Below, in pieces: positions 40,034 to 51,632 of a stretch of DNA of 64,000 nucleotides (position 1 is the stretch's first letter; every line of letters starts with the position of its first letter). The DNA comes from Maylandia zebra. Lineage: Eukaryota > Chordata > Actinopteri > Cichliformes > Cichlidae. The stretch covers positions 33,338,509 to 33,402,508 of the forward strand of contig NC_135182.1 of NCBI RefSeq assembly GCF_041146795.1, given 5' to 3'. Under the pieces are notes generated by a model that did no database searches, had not been told where the DNA came from, and saw only the letters and a list, made by a program, of their open reading frames with translations. Both the position numbers and the translations under genes were made by a program.

Positions 40034-40785
40034 TTGGCTTCCCTTCATTGGCTTCCTGTTAAATCCAGAATTGAATTCAAAGTCCTGCTCCTCACATACA
40101 AGGTCTTAAATAATCAGGCCCCATCTTATCTCAATGACCTTGTAGTACCATATCACCCTATTAGAGCACTTCGCTCTTGCTCTGCAGGCCTACTTGTTGT
40201 TCCTAGAGTATTTAAAAGTAGAATGGGAGGGAGAGCCTTCAGTTTTCAGGCCCCTCTTCTGTGGAACCAGCTTCCAGTTTGGATTCAGGAGACAGACACT
40301 ATCTCTACTTTCAAGATCAGGCTTCAAACTTTCCTTTTTGCTAAAGCATATAGTTAGGGCTGGACCAGGTGACCCTGAATCCTCCCTTAGTTATGCTGCA
40401 ATAGACATAGACTGCCGGGGGATTCCCATGATGCATTGAGTTTTTCCTTTCCAGTCACCTTTCTCACTCACTATGTGTTAACAGACCTCTCTGCATTGAA
40501 TCATACCTGCTATTAATCTGTCTCTCTTCCACAGCATGTCTTTTATCCTGTCTTCCTTCTCTCACCCCAACCGGTCGCAGCAGATGGCCGCCCCTCCCTG
40601 AGCCTGGTTCTGCCGGAGGTTTCTTCCTGTTAAAAGGGAGTTTTTCCTTCCCACTGTTGCCAAAGTGCTTGCTCATAGGGGGTCATATGATTGTTGGGTT
40701 TTTTTCTCTGTATCTATGAAGCGCCTTGAGGCGACTTATGTTGTGATTTGGCGCTATATAAATAAAATTGAATTGAATTGAATAT
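40034..40785 (+). mobile_element. 3' end of an L2/CR1-like LINE
   Basis: Encodes the conserved C-terminus SLHWLPVKSRIEFKVLLLTY and following, GGRAFSFQAPLLWNQLP, then a 3' UTR ending GGCGCTATATAAATAAAATT plus a (GAATT)n tail. 5'-truncated. Confidence 0.85.
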
Positions 40786-41058
40786 GAGTCTTTATTGTGT
40801 CAGTGACAATCTGTTTGCTTAATATAATAATTTCATGCACATCTTTCTGACTTTGGCATAGAAGCCAAGGGAGAAAAGGGGTGTTTCAGGAAGAGGGTGA
40901 ACTGATGGGGCTGCAGTAAACCCTCTATATAAGGATTCTTTTGAACTCTGAATTATGGAACGCCGCTTGAGTAAAGTCCAAGAATAAAAATATGGAGCTA
41001 AAATGAGCATAATAGGTAATATCAATGATTTATAATCTTCCTCATTGCCTAAATGTAA

Positions 41059-41327
41059 TCAAATACTCAGGATAAGCCTGAGTGGCATGGAGGACAACAA
41101 ACATGGTGGGATTGGGGTTTTGTCCACAACAGTGTCGTACAGGTCAGTGGAGACGGTGCCTTTTGCTGGTGGTACAATCATGCCTTGTTGTCCAAGAGTG
41201 AAGTCCCCAGCCAGAACTCGGCAGACGTACATAAACCTCTCCCCATTTGAATTTGGCTTGGAGTAGCTGTCATGAGCAGAGTAGCTAGCATTGACAGCAA
41301 AATATGTCCCCTTGCCGTAGCATGTAG
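41059..41327 (-). pseudogene. copy B last ART exon, frameshifted tail
   Basis: Encodes [20 protein letters not shown] through DLYDTVVDKT. One C is then missing relative to copy C (+ strand GGGG at 41114-41117 against GGGGG), so the conserved terminal strand (AYPEYLITF) is read out of frame and a different 16-residue tail ends at 41059. Confidence 0.85.
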
Positions 41328-41722
41328 CTGAAAGTGGAAGAGACATATTTTCTTTTATTATTATTGGTCATAGAGCAACTGTTCTGTATGGTTATGACAG
41401 CACAGGAGAACGTCAACAATACATTGCTTTCTATTTGTGAACTAAAGCTGATTTTGAAGGTGTTTTGTAGCCTGCAGGTCTTAAAAATGTAATAACAAAT
41501 AGGTGTGTAACACTAAATTTAAATTAAACTAATAATGTTTTCAGTTAGCATGAACGTTTTTTGGTTTTTCTTCTTTCTTTCTTTAATTTTTCAGCCTTCT
41601 GGGGCCTTTTGGCTTACTTCTGTGTCTCTAAATATATCTTTAGGAGCAGCATCTCCATTTCCCACATGTCTGTATTATCAGCTCTCTGACAAAGGCAAAA
41701 TAAATGGCCACGAATGCCTCAC

Positions 41723-41897
41723 CATTCAGTCCTGTGTATCTCCTGTTGAAACCACGATCATTAATAATTGGCAGAGTGGTTTCAGTGGTGCCATGGAAAA
41801 GACGTTTCTTGTTGTTCTGGTGACCATTTCTCACCTCCATGTCACGCTTCTTAACCTGTAGACTGTTCCACAATCCAAAGTTCTGTATCCTCTTGGT
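41723..41897 (-). pseudogene. copy B ART exon (H motif)
   Basis: 175 nt, open, with intact splice sites. It encodes KRIQNFGLWNSLQVKKRDME, LFHGT and DRGFNRRYTGLN. Confidence 0.85.
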
Positions 41898-42432
41898 CTG
41901 AAAAAAAAAAAAGAAAAAAGAAAAGTGTATTTTTTGAATTCAGCTCTGAGTTTATGTTCCCAATATAAGGCAGGGAAAATTTATGTGCCTGAAACGTTGA
42001 AAAAAAAAAGAAATTGTGTTGCAGAATTTTTGGTGAAAATGTCATGTCAGTGATAGAATTTATATTATTTATTATTATTTAGGTGTATAATGCCTTCTTC
42101 TAATGTGTCTAATTTAAGCATGTCAATAGAGAAAGAGCACAACATATCATACATTTGGGGAAACATTTCACCCCAAGACAACAAAATGCCTTTTGCTGGC
42201 TGCAAACAGACTGATCATCACCCTGTGTTTATCAGTTATAAAGCTACTGTAGGAAGCTGAGGAGGCCTTTATAACCATAGCGTTCCTCATAGCTTCCTGA
42301 ACGATTGCATTCTAGTACAGCACAAGCTGCAGCCTGTCGACTTGGTTTAGCTTAACCTACAAAAATATGGTGGCCTAAAACTGACATTTGGATATGTGAC
42401 CTGCCAGTGACAACATGCTTTCTAAATCTCAC

Positions 42433-42610
42433 CTGTGCCGGTGGCAGGAAACGATACAGAGGTGAAAGCGCTTTTCACACACATCTAGTGTGCATCTTTC
42501 ACAGTCTTGTTGATTTTTACTGGATCTGACTGTCCAGCCAGGTGGAGGATTTTTTTTACACTTCAGGTTACCTGGGCTCGTCAATACCAAGCCCTGGATG
42601 GGCTCAACAC
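42433..42610 (-). pseudogene. copy B macrodomain-3 exon with stop and frameshift
   Basis: 178 nt against 177 in A. An extra A in the run after the N-L-K-C codons shifts the frame, and the codon matching CAG in A has become TAG at 42487-42485. Confidence 0.85.
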
Positions 42611-42663
42611 CTAAAGGTAAACTCTGAGTTACAGCGTTATAAAAAGTTGGTGTGATTTCTTAC

Positions 42664-42726
42664 CAAAGTTGCGGCATTCCACTTCCACAGCCTGACCAGC
42701 TGCTTCTACAATAGCTGTGGAAACTC
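42664..42726 (-). pseudogene. copy B macrodomain-3 63-nt exon
   Basis: 63 nt with both splice sites; it encodes GVSTAIVEAAGQAVEVECRNF, matching A exon 9. Confidence 0.82.
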
Positions 42727-43071
42727 CTGGAGAAGGTTACATCACTATTGGATACATACTGTACATATAATCTAAAAGTCACAATTACTTTGTTACCTTT
42801 TTATAATTATTATTGTATTATTTTATAAAAATAATTTATAGATGTGGGACTATTTTTATATAATATCCTCTGTACTTAAATATTTATGTGTAAATATAAA
42901 TATACATTATTTATAATATATAATATTAAATTAAAGATTATTATAATATATATGGTACTTATTAGGGGTGCAACGATATTCGTATCGATATTGAACCGTT
43001 CGATACAGTGCTTTCGGTTCGGTACGCATATGTATCGAACAATACAACATTTGTAATTTATTTTATCAACT

Positions 43072-43195
43072 TTCCTTCTGACGATGCTGTCTGTGTTGAG
43101 CGCTCAGTGAATCTGTGTTCGACTACTCCGCCTAGGCTGCACTGTCGAGCGCAGATCCACTGAGCGCTCAACACAGACAGCATAGTCAGAAGGAA
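43072..43195. repeat. Long imperfect palindrome (44-bp arms)
   Basis: Arms 43072-43115 and 43152-43195 pair with two mismatches around a 36-nt loop. Core: GCTGTCTGTGTTGAGCGCTC. Confidence 0.9.
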
Positions 43196-43391
43196 GAGCG
43201 CAGGGCAAGCTAGCAAGACAGAAGTTAAGCTCTCCTTGCAACATGGACCTCCTCCACCCTCATTCAGATCTGGCGTTTGGAATTATTTTGGTTTTCATGT
43301 GACGTATGACCCTGAAGGTAAGCGAGTCATGGACTAAAGTAAAACAGTATGTTGGATGTGCCATGCAATGCTCAATTACATGGGTGGGAAC

Positions 43392-43530
43392 TAGTGTGTT
43401 AGCGCAGTTAGCTCGTTAACATGTTGGCCGTCTAGCCCCATGCACAGGGCAATCGGCGGTAGCTCGTTAACGGAGATTTGCCGTGTTGTGGCGTTAAGAT
43501 CATTTCAACGAGATTAACCTGAAAGCACTA
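43392..43530. mobile_element. 139-bp hAT MITE nested in the hAT
   Basis: Short TAGTG/CACTA ends, with the exact 8-bp duplication GTGGGAAC at 43384-43391 and 43531-43538. It interrupts the BED-finger relic. Confidence 0.8.
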
Positions 43531-43786
43531 GTGGGAACACAACGAATATGACTGCACATTTACGCCGACATCATCCTAGTGCAAAGACAAGTGGAAGCAG
43601 ACAAAAAAAGCAAGCATGCTACTAACTTTAGCCGAGTCATTTAGACAGCTGTTAGCACATGATTCTCCTTATGCTGCTGAGAATATAGCCCAGAAGAAGC
43701 GGATCGTATAGCTTTTATTTTGGAAAGAGACATTTCTCTGTAATAAACTCTCTTTTCCAAAGATGAGTGATTCCTCAATCAGATAC

Positions 43787-44487
43787 AGGGCTTGCAATAT
43801 CGCTAGCCCGACATCCTGGGGCTAGCGATTTTTTTCAGTCGGGCTACCAAAATCTATCTCTTCCCTGCCCGTCGGGCTATTGTAGGAAAAATATATGTCA
43901 ATGCTTTTGCATTCTTTCAGAAATGTAGCTGGGTAATTATGTCATTGGCATCGGTGAGCCACTGTCAATATGTGACATATTGAAATCGCGTTTGAATTTG
44001 CGCTTGTTTTTTTGCTTTCACTTTGCAATCGTGCGAACTGTGTATAGAGAGCGACAGCACTGATCTGTGAGTGATGATAATTTGTGCACCAATTCCTCTG
44101 ACATCGTCTTATTAATCGTTAGCTTACTATGCAAACATGACAAGTGAAATCTCCCGCAGCAAGCTTAAACATGTGAGAGGTTGATCACGCAGAGGATCGC
44201 TGAACATTATGTGAGTGCGTGTGTAAAAGCAGCAGGATTTATATTTTAGTTCTGCTGAGCCAAATAAGACAGGTCAGGGTGAAGAAGTGACAGCCAAAGA
44301 AAAGCTTACCACAAAACGGAGAAGTTATGACAAATCAGACTATAAGGCAAAAAGAAAGTGCAGCTTTATGGTTTCATGGACAAAAGAATTTCTGTGGCTG
44401 CAATATGACAAGCTAAATAACCAGGGCTGCACATAAGTGGTCCGCAGGTGCGCATTCGCTGTCAAAATAAAAAACACGCACAAGGGT
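43787..44487. mobile_element. Further hAT end-like repeats inside the hAT
   Basis: CAGGGCTTGCAATATCGCTA at 43787 and AGGGCTGCACATAAGTGGTC at 44424 are end-like repeats shared with the left window edge. The stretch 44280-44410 encodes a TTF-type finger relic of a hAT transposase. Confidence 0.5.
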
Positions 44488-44660
44488 TAGGGTTAAATTT
44501 AAAAACTGTACTTTTGAGTTAAAATATATATTTATAATTTTAATAAATGACAAATTAAAAAGGCATGAACATTTTTTTTGTATCGAAAAAATATCGAACC
44601 GTGACACCAAAGTATCGAACCGAACCGAACCGTGAATTTTGTGTATCGTTGCACCCCTAG

Positions 44661-44691
<31 letters not shown>

Positions 44692-44818
44692 ATTAATATT
44701 TTTGGATGGACAGAAACATTAATAAATAAATATACAACTGCAATAATCATACTGTCAGTTCTCTGTCCGTTTCTAAACAAACAAACAAACTAAGACAAGC
44801 AAACAAACAACACACTAA

Positions 44819-44862
<44 letters not shown>

Positions 44863-45061
44863 ACATAAATAAATAAATAAATAAAATAAATAAAACCCAG
44901 GAGAAACAAAATAATACACCGCCTCCTGGAAAACATCAGCAAAAACAAAAACGAATAAGGGTAAAACCCCCTGGTGCAAAAAAAAAAAAAAAAAAAAGGA
45001 CAACAACCAAAATACCAATGACACATGAAATATCCCTCTAAGAGACCATTTATCATAATGT

Positions 45062-48000
45062 CTAAGAGACATTGTCAATGTACCGCAAAAAGGGACCCCA
45101 GACCTGCTCAAAAATATCTTCTCTTCCCTTCATTCTATACATAACCCGTTCATATGATGCCATCCTAGACATTTGTTCGGTCCATTCCTTAAAAGAGCAG
45201 GGGCTGGATGACTTCCAATGCCTAAGAATTACCCTGCAACCAGTTATAAAAGCCAGACGCATCCACAATCTCTGTTTTTTTGAGAGAATGTTATCGTCAG
45301 GTAGTAGGCCCAGGACGCATATAGCTGGAGATTTAGAAAGATTAAGTTTAAAAATATCATTCACCAAGTTGATGATCCCATCCCACAAATAATCATTTTT
45401 CCGACATGTATACAACATATGAACTAGAGTCCCGACTTCCTGCTGACATTTCCAACAAATGTCCTTATCTGCGAGCTTCAACCTGACTAATTTACTGGGT
45501 GTCCAATAATTTCTGTGAAGCAACTTGTACTGGATAAGTTGAGACTGTGTTTCAGGTGAGCAAACATACCATGATGAGAACAGCATCTTCCAACTGTCCT
45601 CTGAGATCTGGATACCCAGATCTTTCTCCCAACACCGCCTCAGTCCCCCCAAACTGGGAGCGTGTGCCTCTCTGAAGCTCCTATAAAATTTAGATGCCCT
45701 GATTCTGTTATTGTCAGGGGTTGCAAACATCTTCTGAACACTAGATGGAGGGTCTAGATTATTTTTCAAAATGGCTTTAATACAATGTCTTATTTGAAAA
45801 AACCTCCAAATTTCCCTTGGATCCAAATTGAATTCTCATCTGATTTCTGCAAACGATTTCATGCCAGTCTGCCCAAATAGGTCCCCCATCTGATTAATAC
45901 CTGTCCTAGCCCAGGCCTCCCACCAGACCGGTTTCTTACCTATTAATACTTTCTTATTATACCAAATAGAGGCTCTAGCGGTGAGATAAGGGCTGCTGTT
46001 GGTATATTGGTGAGCTCTAAGCCAGGTCTCTTGCATGAAAGACAGTACTGGATCTTTAAACGGTACTGGCCTTCCCTTCTGAGTAAGGAAGGCCTCTAAA
46101 GACGAAGGGGCCACAAGACTTTCCTCAATCCCAACCCATGATGGCTTATCAGTAGAGGAATTATGTATCTTAACTAACTGAGAGAGGGAGAAAGCATAAT
46201 GATACCAGACCATCTTAGACAATGCCAACCCACCACTCTCTTTAGCAGCATATAATTTAGACCGATTGAACAATGGCTTTTTACCTGCCCACACAAAACC
46301 CTCTACACATGTATTATAAAGCTTTAGCAAATTATGTGGGACTGCTATCGGTAACATGTGAAGAAAGTACTGAAGTTTAGGGGCAATAATCATCTTCACC
46401 AAATTAATTCTGCCCAAAAGGGACAGATTTATTTTAACCCAATTCTGCAACAGCGAACGGATGTTTTGAATCACTGGGGAAATATTTACTTTCATTATGT
46501 TGTCTAAACCAGGGGTCAATTTAATCCCCAAATAAGTCAGACCCTCGGGCATCCACTTGAAATGCCATGAACTCCTCATAACAGGCGGACACAATTTAGA
46601 AATAGGCATAGCTTCAGACTTAGACCAATTTATAGTGTATCCAGAGATTACAGAGAAAGAATCAATAATTGAGGAAATTGCAGGAACGGCCTGTTCTGGG
46701 TTAGTTGAAATTAGTAAAATATCATCTGCATACAAAAAAGTTTTATGTTCTTCTTGACCCAAATCCACCCCTCTAATTTTCTTACATTCACGTAAAGCTA
46801 TGGCTAAAGGCTCCAAAAACAGAGCAAAAATGAGAGGTGATAAGGGTGAACCTTGTCTAGTACCCCGACTTAACGAAAATGAGGGTGACATTATCCCATT
46901 GGTAATAACTGTAGCCATTGGATCTGTGTATACCACCTGAATCCACTGCCTAAAAAAGGGACCGAAACCAAATCTCTTCAAGGTATGAAACAGAAAAGGA
47001 TACTCAACTTTATCAAAAGCTTTCTCTGCGTCCAAAGAGAAGGCAACGACAGGGTCTAGCTTAGTCCTGCTCTTCCAAAGTATATGCAATACCCTACGTA
47101 GATTATCCGCAGAGCTTCTATTTTTCACAAAACCGACCTGATCCCTATGCACCAAATACGGAAGAACTTTTTCAAGCCTAAAAGCTAATATCTTAGAAAT
47201 AATTTTTTCATCCACATTAATTAATGAAATTGGGCGATAATTCCCACAATGCTGTGGGTCTTTCCCTTTTTTATGTAATAACGTGATCACTGCCGATCGC
47301 ATACTAAACGGTAGTCTCCCTCTTTGAAACGCATCTTGATATACCGACAGTAGTCTTGGAGCTAGTTCGTCCACAAACACCTTATAAAAATCTGATGGAA
47401 ATCCATCATTACCTGGAGATTTACCCACTCTAAGGCTGCCGATTGCCTGCTTAACTTCAATTAATGTAATCTTACCTTCTAATATACTTCTTTGATCTTC
47501 CGACAGGCTGGGAATTTTAATAGAAGAGAAGAAATCTGACAGCCTCTGTTCCTCCACCAGTCCATTAGAAGTGTACAGCTCCTGATAATATTTAGTAAAA
47601 ATATCATTTATTTCTTTTTTACTAGTAGTCAACTTATTATTATTACTAGGATCAAAAATAGATGGTATAAGGTTACTAGATTTTATCTGCTTAACCCTGT
47701 GTGCCAACATTTTACCTGTTCTCTCCCCTTGTTCAAAGTACTTCTGATTTAAACAAAACATTGCATATTCCACTTTTTTCTCCAATATGCTATTCATCTC
47801 AAATTTAAATTTAATTAATTTGTTCCATAAGTCCCTCTCTGGGAGCAACATATGTTGTTTTTCAAGCTCCTTGATATCCTGTTCCAACTTCATCAGCTTA
47901 TCCCTCTCAGCTTTTTTAATCAAGGAGCAATATTGAATAAGGCGCCCCCTCAAATAGGCCTTAAAAGCATCCCAGGTCATTCCAACGTCGTCAATAGAGC

Positions 48001-48829
48001 CCTCATTGTACAACCAAAACTCCTTTATCATTTCCCTTATACATTCGCAATGACCCTTATTCTTCAGTATTGAGTTATTCAAGCGCCACCTAGGTGACGG
48101 TTTAATATTATCAGTGTCAGTAAGAACAAGGTCAATGGGAGCATGATCCGATATAGCAATGTTACCAATAGAGGACCCAATAGTTTGACTTGCCAAAGAA
48201 CGGGACACCAAAAAGTAATCTATCCTGGAGTAGGTTGAGTGAGGATGCGAAAAAAAGGTATAATCTCTTTCTTGAGGATGAAGAAGTCTCCATATATCTA
48301 CTAGACTCAGTTCCTCTGACATCACGTCCACCGCAGCGTTTGTTGGGTCCTTGCTTAGTCCAGTACAAGAAGATTTATCCAATAAGACATCCCTGACCCG
48401 GTTAAAATCTCCCCCAATTACAATGTGTGTGTTACCTATAGTCCGCACCATGTTACAGACTTCATGAAAAAATTGTGGCTGAGGAGAATTAGGAGCATAT
48501 ATATTGACCAATGTCATTTTCCGCCCCTGTAAACATGCATCCAAAACCACCCATCTACCCTCCTGATCTGTATAATGCTTAAAGACCTGAAAATCCAAGT
48601 TTCTTCTAATCAATATGACCACCCCTCTTTTTCTAGCCGAAAATGCACTAAAATAAACTTGCGCCACCCAGTCTCTTTTAAGCTTTAATGATTCGGCCTC
48701 ATCAAGATGGGTCTCCTGAATCAGGGCTATATCAGTCTTTTTCTGTTTCAGATATGTGAGGATTTTCTTCCTTTTAATAACATTATGACAACCCGCTATA
48801 TTCCACGACACAATTTTACATAACTCCAT
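45062..48829 (-). pseudogene. L1 ORF2 (endonuclease and reverse transcriptase) with one internal stop
   Basis: Residues 1-997 (48829-45836) carry the APE-type endonuclease (IVSWNIAGCHN, ALIQETHLD, GGDFNRV, SDHAPIDLV) and the RT (PISLINVDEKIISKILA, GSPLSPLIFALFL, FLYADDILLIS). A TGA at 45838-45836 interrupts the frame. The same frame then runs open to 45062, including the C-terminal cysteine motif CWKCQQEVGTLVHMLYTC. A single substitution could explain the stop; read-through is unlikely to be efficient. The insertion would therefore not be autonomous. Confidence 0.92.
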
Positions 48830-49005
48830 AACACCATGTGAGCCGAATTATTATACAAATTTATCCAGAGGAATATCCCATTTACCCATATAACAACTCT
48901 TAGAGCCAGTAACATGAGACAACCCAATGATCCAAAAATTAGGTCTATACAGGACAGTTGGTACCATACCATCAAAACCAACAACAAAACCAAACACGAG
49001 AAAAG

Positions 49006-49043
<38 letters not shown>

Positions 49044-49181
49044 AAACAAAAAAACAAAAGAACATGAAAACATAAAAAATCGCAGGTCCGTGGCACTCAA
49101 AAAAAATTCCCAGATGGTGTCCCTCCTTACGTCTCCCCCCCCCCCTCAGAAGTAAACCAACCCATAGCTTATCAAATCCTC

Positions 49182-50027
49182 TTAATCTACATCACCCGGA
49201 ATGTTAGCCAAATCCAGGCCGCTTAGAAATTGCTTAGCCTCAGCTGGGTTGGAAAACTGATGATACTGGTTATCCACTGAAAAAGTCATAACAGCCGGAA
49301 AACGAAGAGAATAGCCAATCTTGTACTGTTGCAACAAGCGGCGCACCTCATCAAACTTCCTGCGTTTTTCTTGTACCTCCTGAGCGTAATCCTGGAAAAA
49401 AAGAACTCTCATGCCTTTCCAAACGATCTGCCCCTTTTTTCTGGCAGCCGCCAGCACGGACATCTTGGCTTTATCCCGTAGGAAGCGAACAATAATGTGT
49501 CTCGGTCTGGAGTCCGCAGTGGGCTTCGGAAAAGCTGGCCCCACTCGATGGATTCTATCTATTTCGTAGTAATCTCCCATCTCAATGTCCAGAGCCTCAG
49601 ACAGCAGATTCTTCACGTAATCCTCAATATTACTGCCTTCGGATCCTTCTCTAATACCCGATATTCTAATATTCTGGCGCCGTGAGGAACCCTCAAGCGC
49701 CGTTACTTTTTCCTGCAGCCGCTGGTTCTGTATCTTCAAGATCTTACATATTGAGCTGGCTTTAGCCTCTTCGTCCTCCAATCGAGAAATTCTTGTCTCT
49801 GTTTCATCCACTCTCACACCCAAACTGTTCACAGCTTCCTTGAGAGACTCGATACCACCTTTCACCGCCGTCATGTCTTGTGCTACCTGCTCAAGCAGAG
49901 ATCTTATAGAAGTCAGCTCGGCCGCCACACCATCTTGGGAAGGACACCTGGCATCGACTCCATCAGGTGTCTCCGCCATAGTAGTTAGTGAAGTAGCCTG
50001 AGTGTTGTGTGTTTTTCCTCGCGGCAT
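49182..50027 (-). CDS. L1 ORF1 protein
   Basis: 281 residues: an N-terminal coiled coil (LTSIRSLLEQVAQDMTAVKG and following heptads, to LQEKVTALEG), an RRM-like part (RRQNIRISGIREG, and RHIIVRFLRDKAKMSVL) and a C-terminal domain. L1 ORF1 proteins form trimers that coat the LINE RNA. The length fits short-type fish L1 ORF1. The start codon at 50027 lies 173 nt from the element's 5' end. Confidence 0.9.
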   Translation of the reverse strand: MPRGKTHNTQATSLTTMAETPDGVDARCPSQDGVAAELTSIRSLLEQVAQDMTAVKGGIESLKEAVNSLGVRVDETETRISRLEDEEAKASSICKILKIQNQRLQEKVTALEGSSRRQNIRISGIREGSEGSNIEDYVKNLLSEALDIEMGDYYEIDRIHRVGPAFPKPTADSRPRHIIVRFLRDKAKMSVLAAARKKGQIVWKGMRVLFFQDYAQEVQEKRRKFDEVRRLLQQYKIGYSLRFPAVMTFSVDNQYHQFSNPAEAKQFLSGLDLANIPGDVD

Positions 50028-50309
50028 AATCGAATCGTTGCGTAAAACGTAATGATTCTTCTGACTCCTTCCACTGAATTTACCAGGGCAGATCCCAAAT
50101 AAGACAAATAACCGGCTCTGACCTATTTTTAACGAGGTTTCGGGGGAAGAGGAGTGCGCGTCTCCAACTTAAGCTGCCATCTTGGGCGGGCGTACCACGT
50201 ACCCCTAGTACTTATATGTATATGTAAATATAAATATTTACAGCAACAAAAAAAATGAATATTAACCAACTAATGATAATGATTTTGCACAACTCGAGCT
50301 CTGTAGTTC

Positions 50310-50459
50310 TTGCTATGATAGTAAAGTTTTCATTTGAGAAGTTGACACTAACATCAGCGGTCTCCTTGGTTATGTCTCCTGTTACTACCTGTATAGTCAC
50401 ATTGCTTATTTTAGTGTCATACATTTCTGAGGTTAAGGTATTTTTAGAAAAGGGGCCTC
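50310..50459 (-). pseudogene. copy B macrodomain-3 first exon, donor lost
   Basis: Encodes [20 protein letters not shown] like A exon 8. The acceptor is kept, but the GT donor is absent at the expected place (about 50310). Confidence 0.8.
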
Positions 50460-51055
50460 CTGGAAATAAACAAAAATAATGAATTATCAGCAGTAAATAA
50501 TTACAAAACAGCACTTCCTGAATTTTGACTAATTGTCAGTTAGGATATGGACAAAAATACAGTATATTATTACATTTAGTACAAATGTTTTTACTAACTG
50601 TTTTTTACAGGCATAGTTAGAAAACATAGTTCTTAGTAAGCTGTATTCTAAAATAAGTTAATAAGTTTATTTCTGTTAACTTGAGTCAGCATGGTTAGTA
50701 TTACTAACAGACGCTTTGATGAGTTAAAAAAAAAGTTTTTTTTATTTATTTGTTTTTTGTTACTTGCTGCTATTTTTTATTTATACAAGTAGTCCCATTG
50801 AGGCTAAACATGTACAAGACAGACCTGTTCAGATGAACTTTAAAATTACAACAATAAAAGAAACAATAGAATTGCTAAAATTGTCTAATGATTACACAGT
50901 CCCCATATGGTCACTTCTACCTCCAAGAATATTACGATGGAAAGAAAAGAAAAATAGTGCTGATATCAATGGTTTTTAGTGGTTGAAAAGGCTGATGGTT
51001 AATTTCTGATTAGCACTGAGAATGTGTTTCTTCAAAGCTTTTTATTTTTTCTTAC

Positions 51056-51277
51056 CTGGATAGTTTGTGTATCAGCTGGGTAAAGCACTATCACAACCTT
51101 CTTCAGATGCTTGGGGTGTTTCTTTTTGGTAAACTCTAAGATGCTATCCAACATCAAAGAGGCTACCAGATGTTTTGGGAAACCAAGGTTTAAAGCACCA
51201 ATGGCTGATAAGGATATGGATGTTAGATTATTATCCTCTGTCATGTCCAAGCAGTCCTTAAAGATTCCTCTCAAAGT
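51056..51277 (-). pseudogene. copy B macrodomain-2 exon, second part
   Basis: 222 nt, the same length as A exon 6. It encodes [20 protein letters not shown] and ends YPADTQTIQ. The phosphate loop has decayed from LPAIGTGD to LSAIGALN. Confidence 0.85.
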
Positions 51278-51381
51278 CTGTAAGACAGTTATATATAAAG
51301 ACATTCATCATCAAAGTTAGATCAAACAGGCTTTTTAACCTTTTACCTTAAACTATTACCTTATAATGTAAGGTACTTCAC

Positions 51382-51494
51382 CTTTTCAGATGTGGCTTGA
51401 GCCTTATAGTGAGGTGCAATGGCATGGAAAACTTTTTTGCTTTTTATTTGGCAGCCCTCAGTAACAATGATCTCACCAACATTTCCGGTAGCAT
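51382..51494 (-). pseudogene. copy B macrodomain-2 exon, 3' half only
   Basis: Encodes [20 protein letters not shown] through HAIAPHYKAQATSEK, matching A exon 5, with the GTGAAG donor kept. The 5' half is missing and is replaced by a Tc1 element starting at about 51497. Confidence 0.88.
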
Positions 51495-51632
51495 CATTGG
51501 AATTCCACGTGAAAGACCAATACAAGGTGGTGCACACGTGAGAAGTGGAACTAAAATCATACATGATTCCAAACATTTTTTACAAATAAATAACTGAAAA
51601 GTGGGGTGTGTGTAATTATTCAGCCCCCTGAG

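Larger units (their letters stand above)
42963..44659. mobile_element. hAT transposon, non-autonomous, with 8-bp target duplication
   Basis: Terminal repeats TAGGGGTGCAACGATA (42963) and TATCGTTGCACCCCTA (ending 44659) are exact inverts. The target duplication GTACTTAT lies at 42955-42962; its other copy (starting 44660) was split by the L1 and is completed at 50208-50215. It contains BED-finger relics (CWMCHAMLNYMGG, then NMTAHLRRHHPSA), a nested 139-bp MITE, a 44-bp palindrome, and pieces of another hAT with a TTF-like motif (FMVSWTKEFLWLQYDKLNN). No intact transposase. Confidence 0.88.
44666..50200 (-). mobile_element. Full-length L1-type LINE inserted in a hAT
   Basis: 5.5 kb with ORF1 (50027-49182), ORF2 (48829-45062, one internal TGA), and a poly(A) tail seen as T-rich sequence from 44666. 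The 13-bp target duplication ACCCCTAGTACTT lies at 44653-44665 and 50201-50213. The long homopolymer tail, intact duplication and nearly open frames indicate recent insertion. Internal homopolymers at 44820-44860 and 49008-49041 may be partly sequencing-length uncertain. Confidence 0.93.

Noticed and set aside
44790-45111. Two overlapping minus-strand frames rich in Phe
   Set aside because: They arise from poly(A)/poly(T) runs in the L1 3' UTR.
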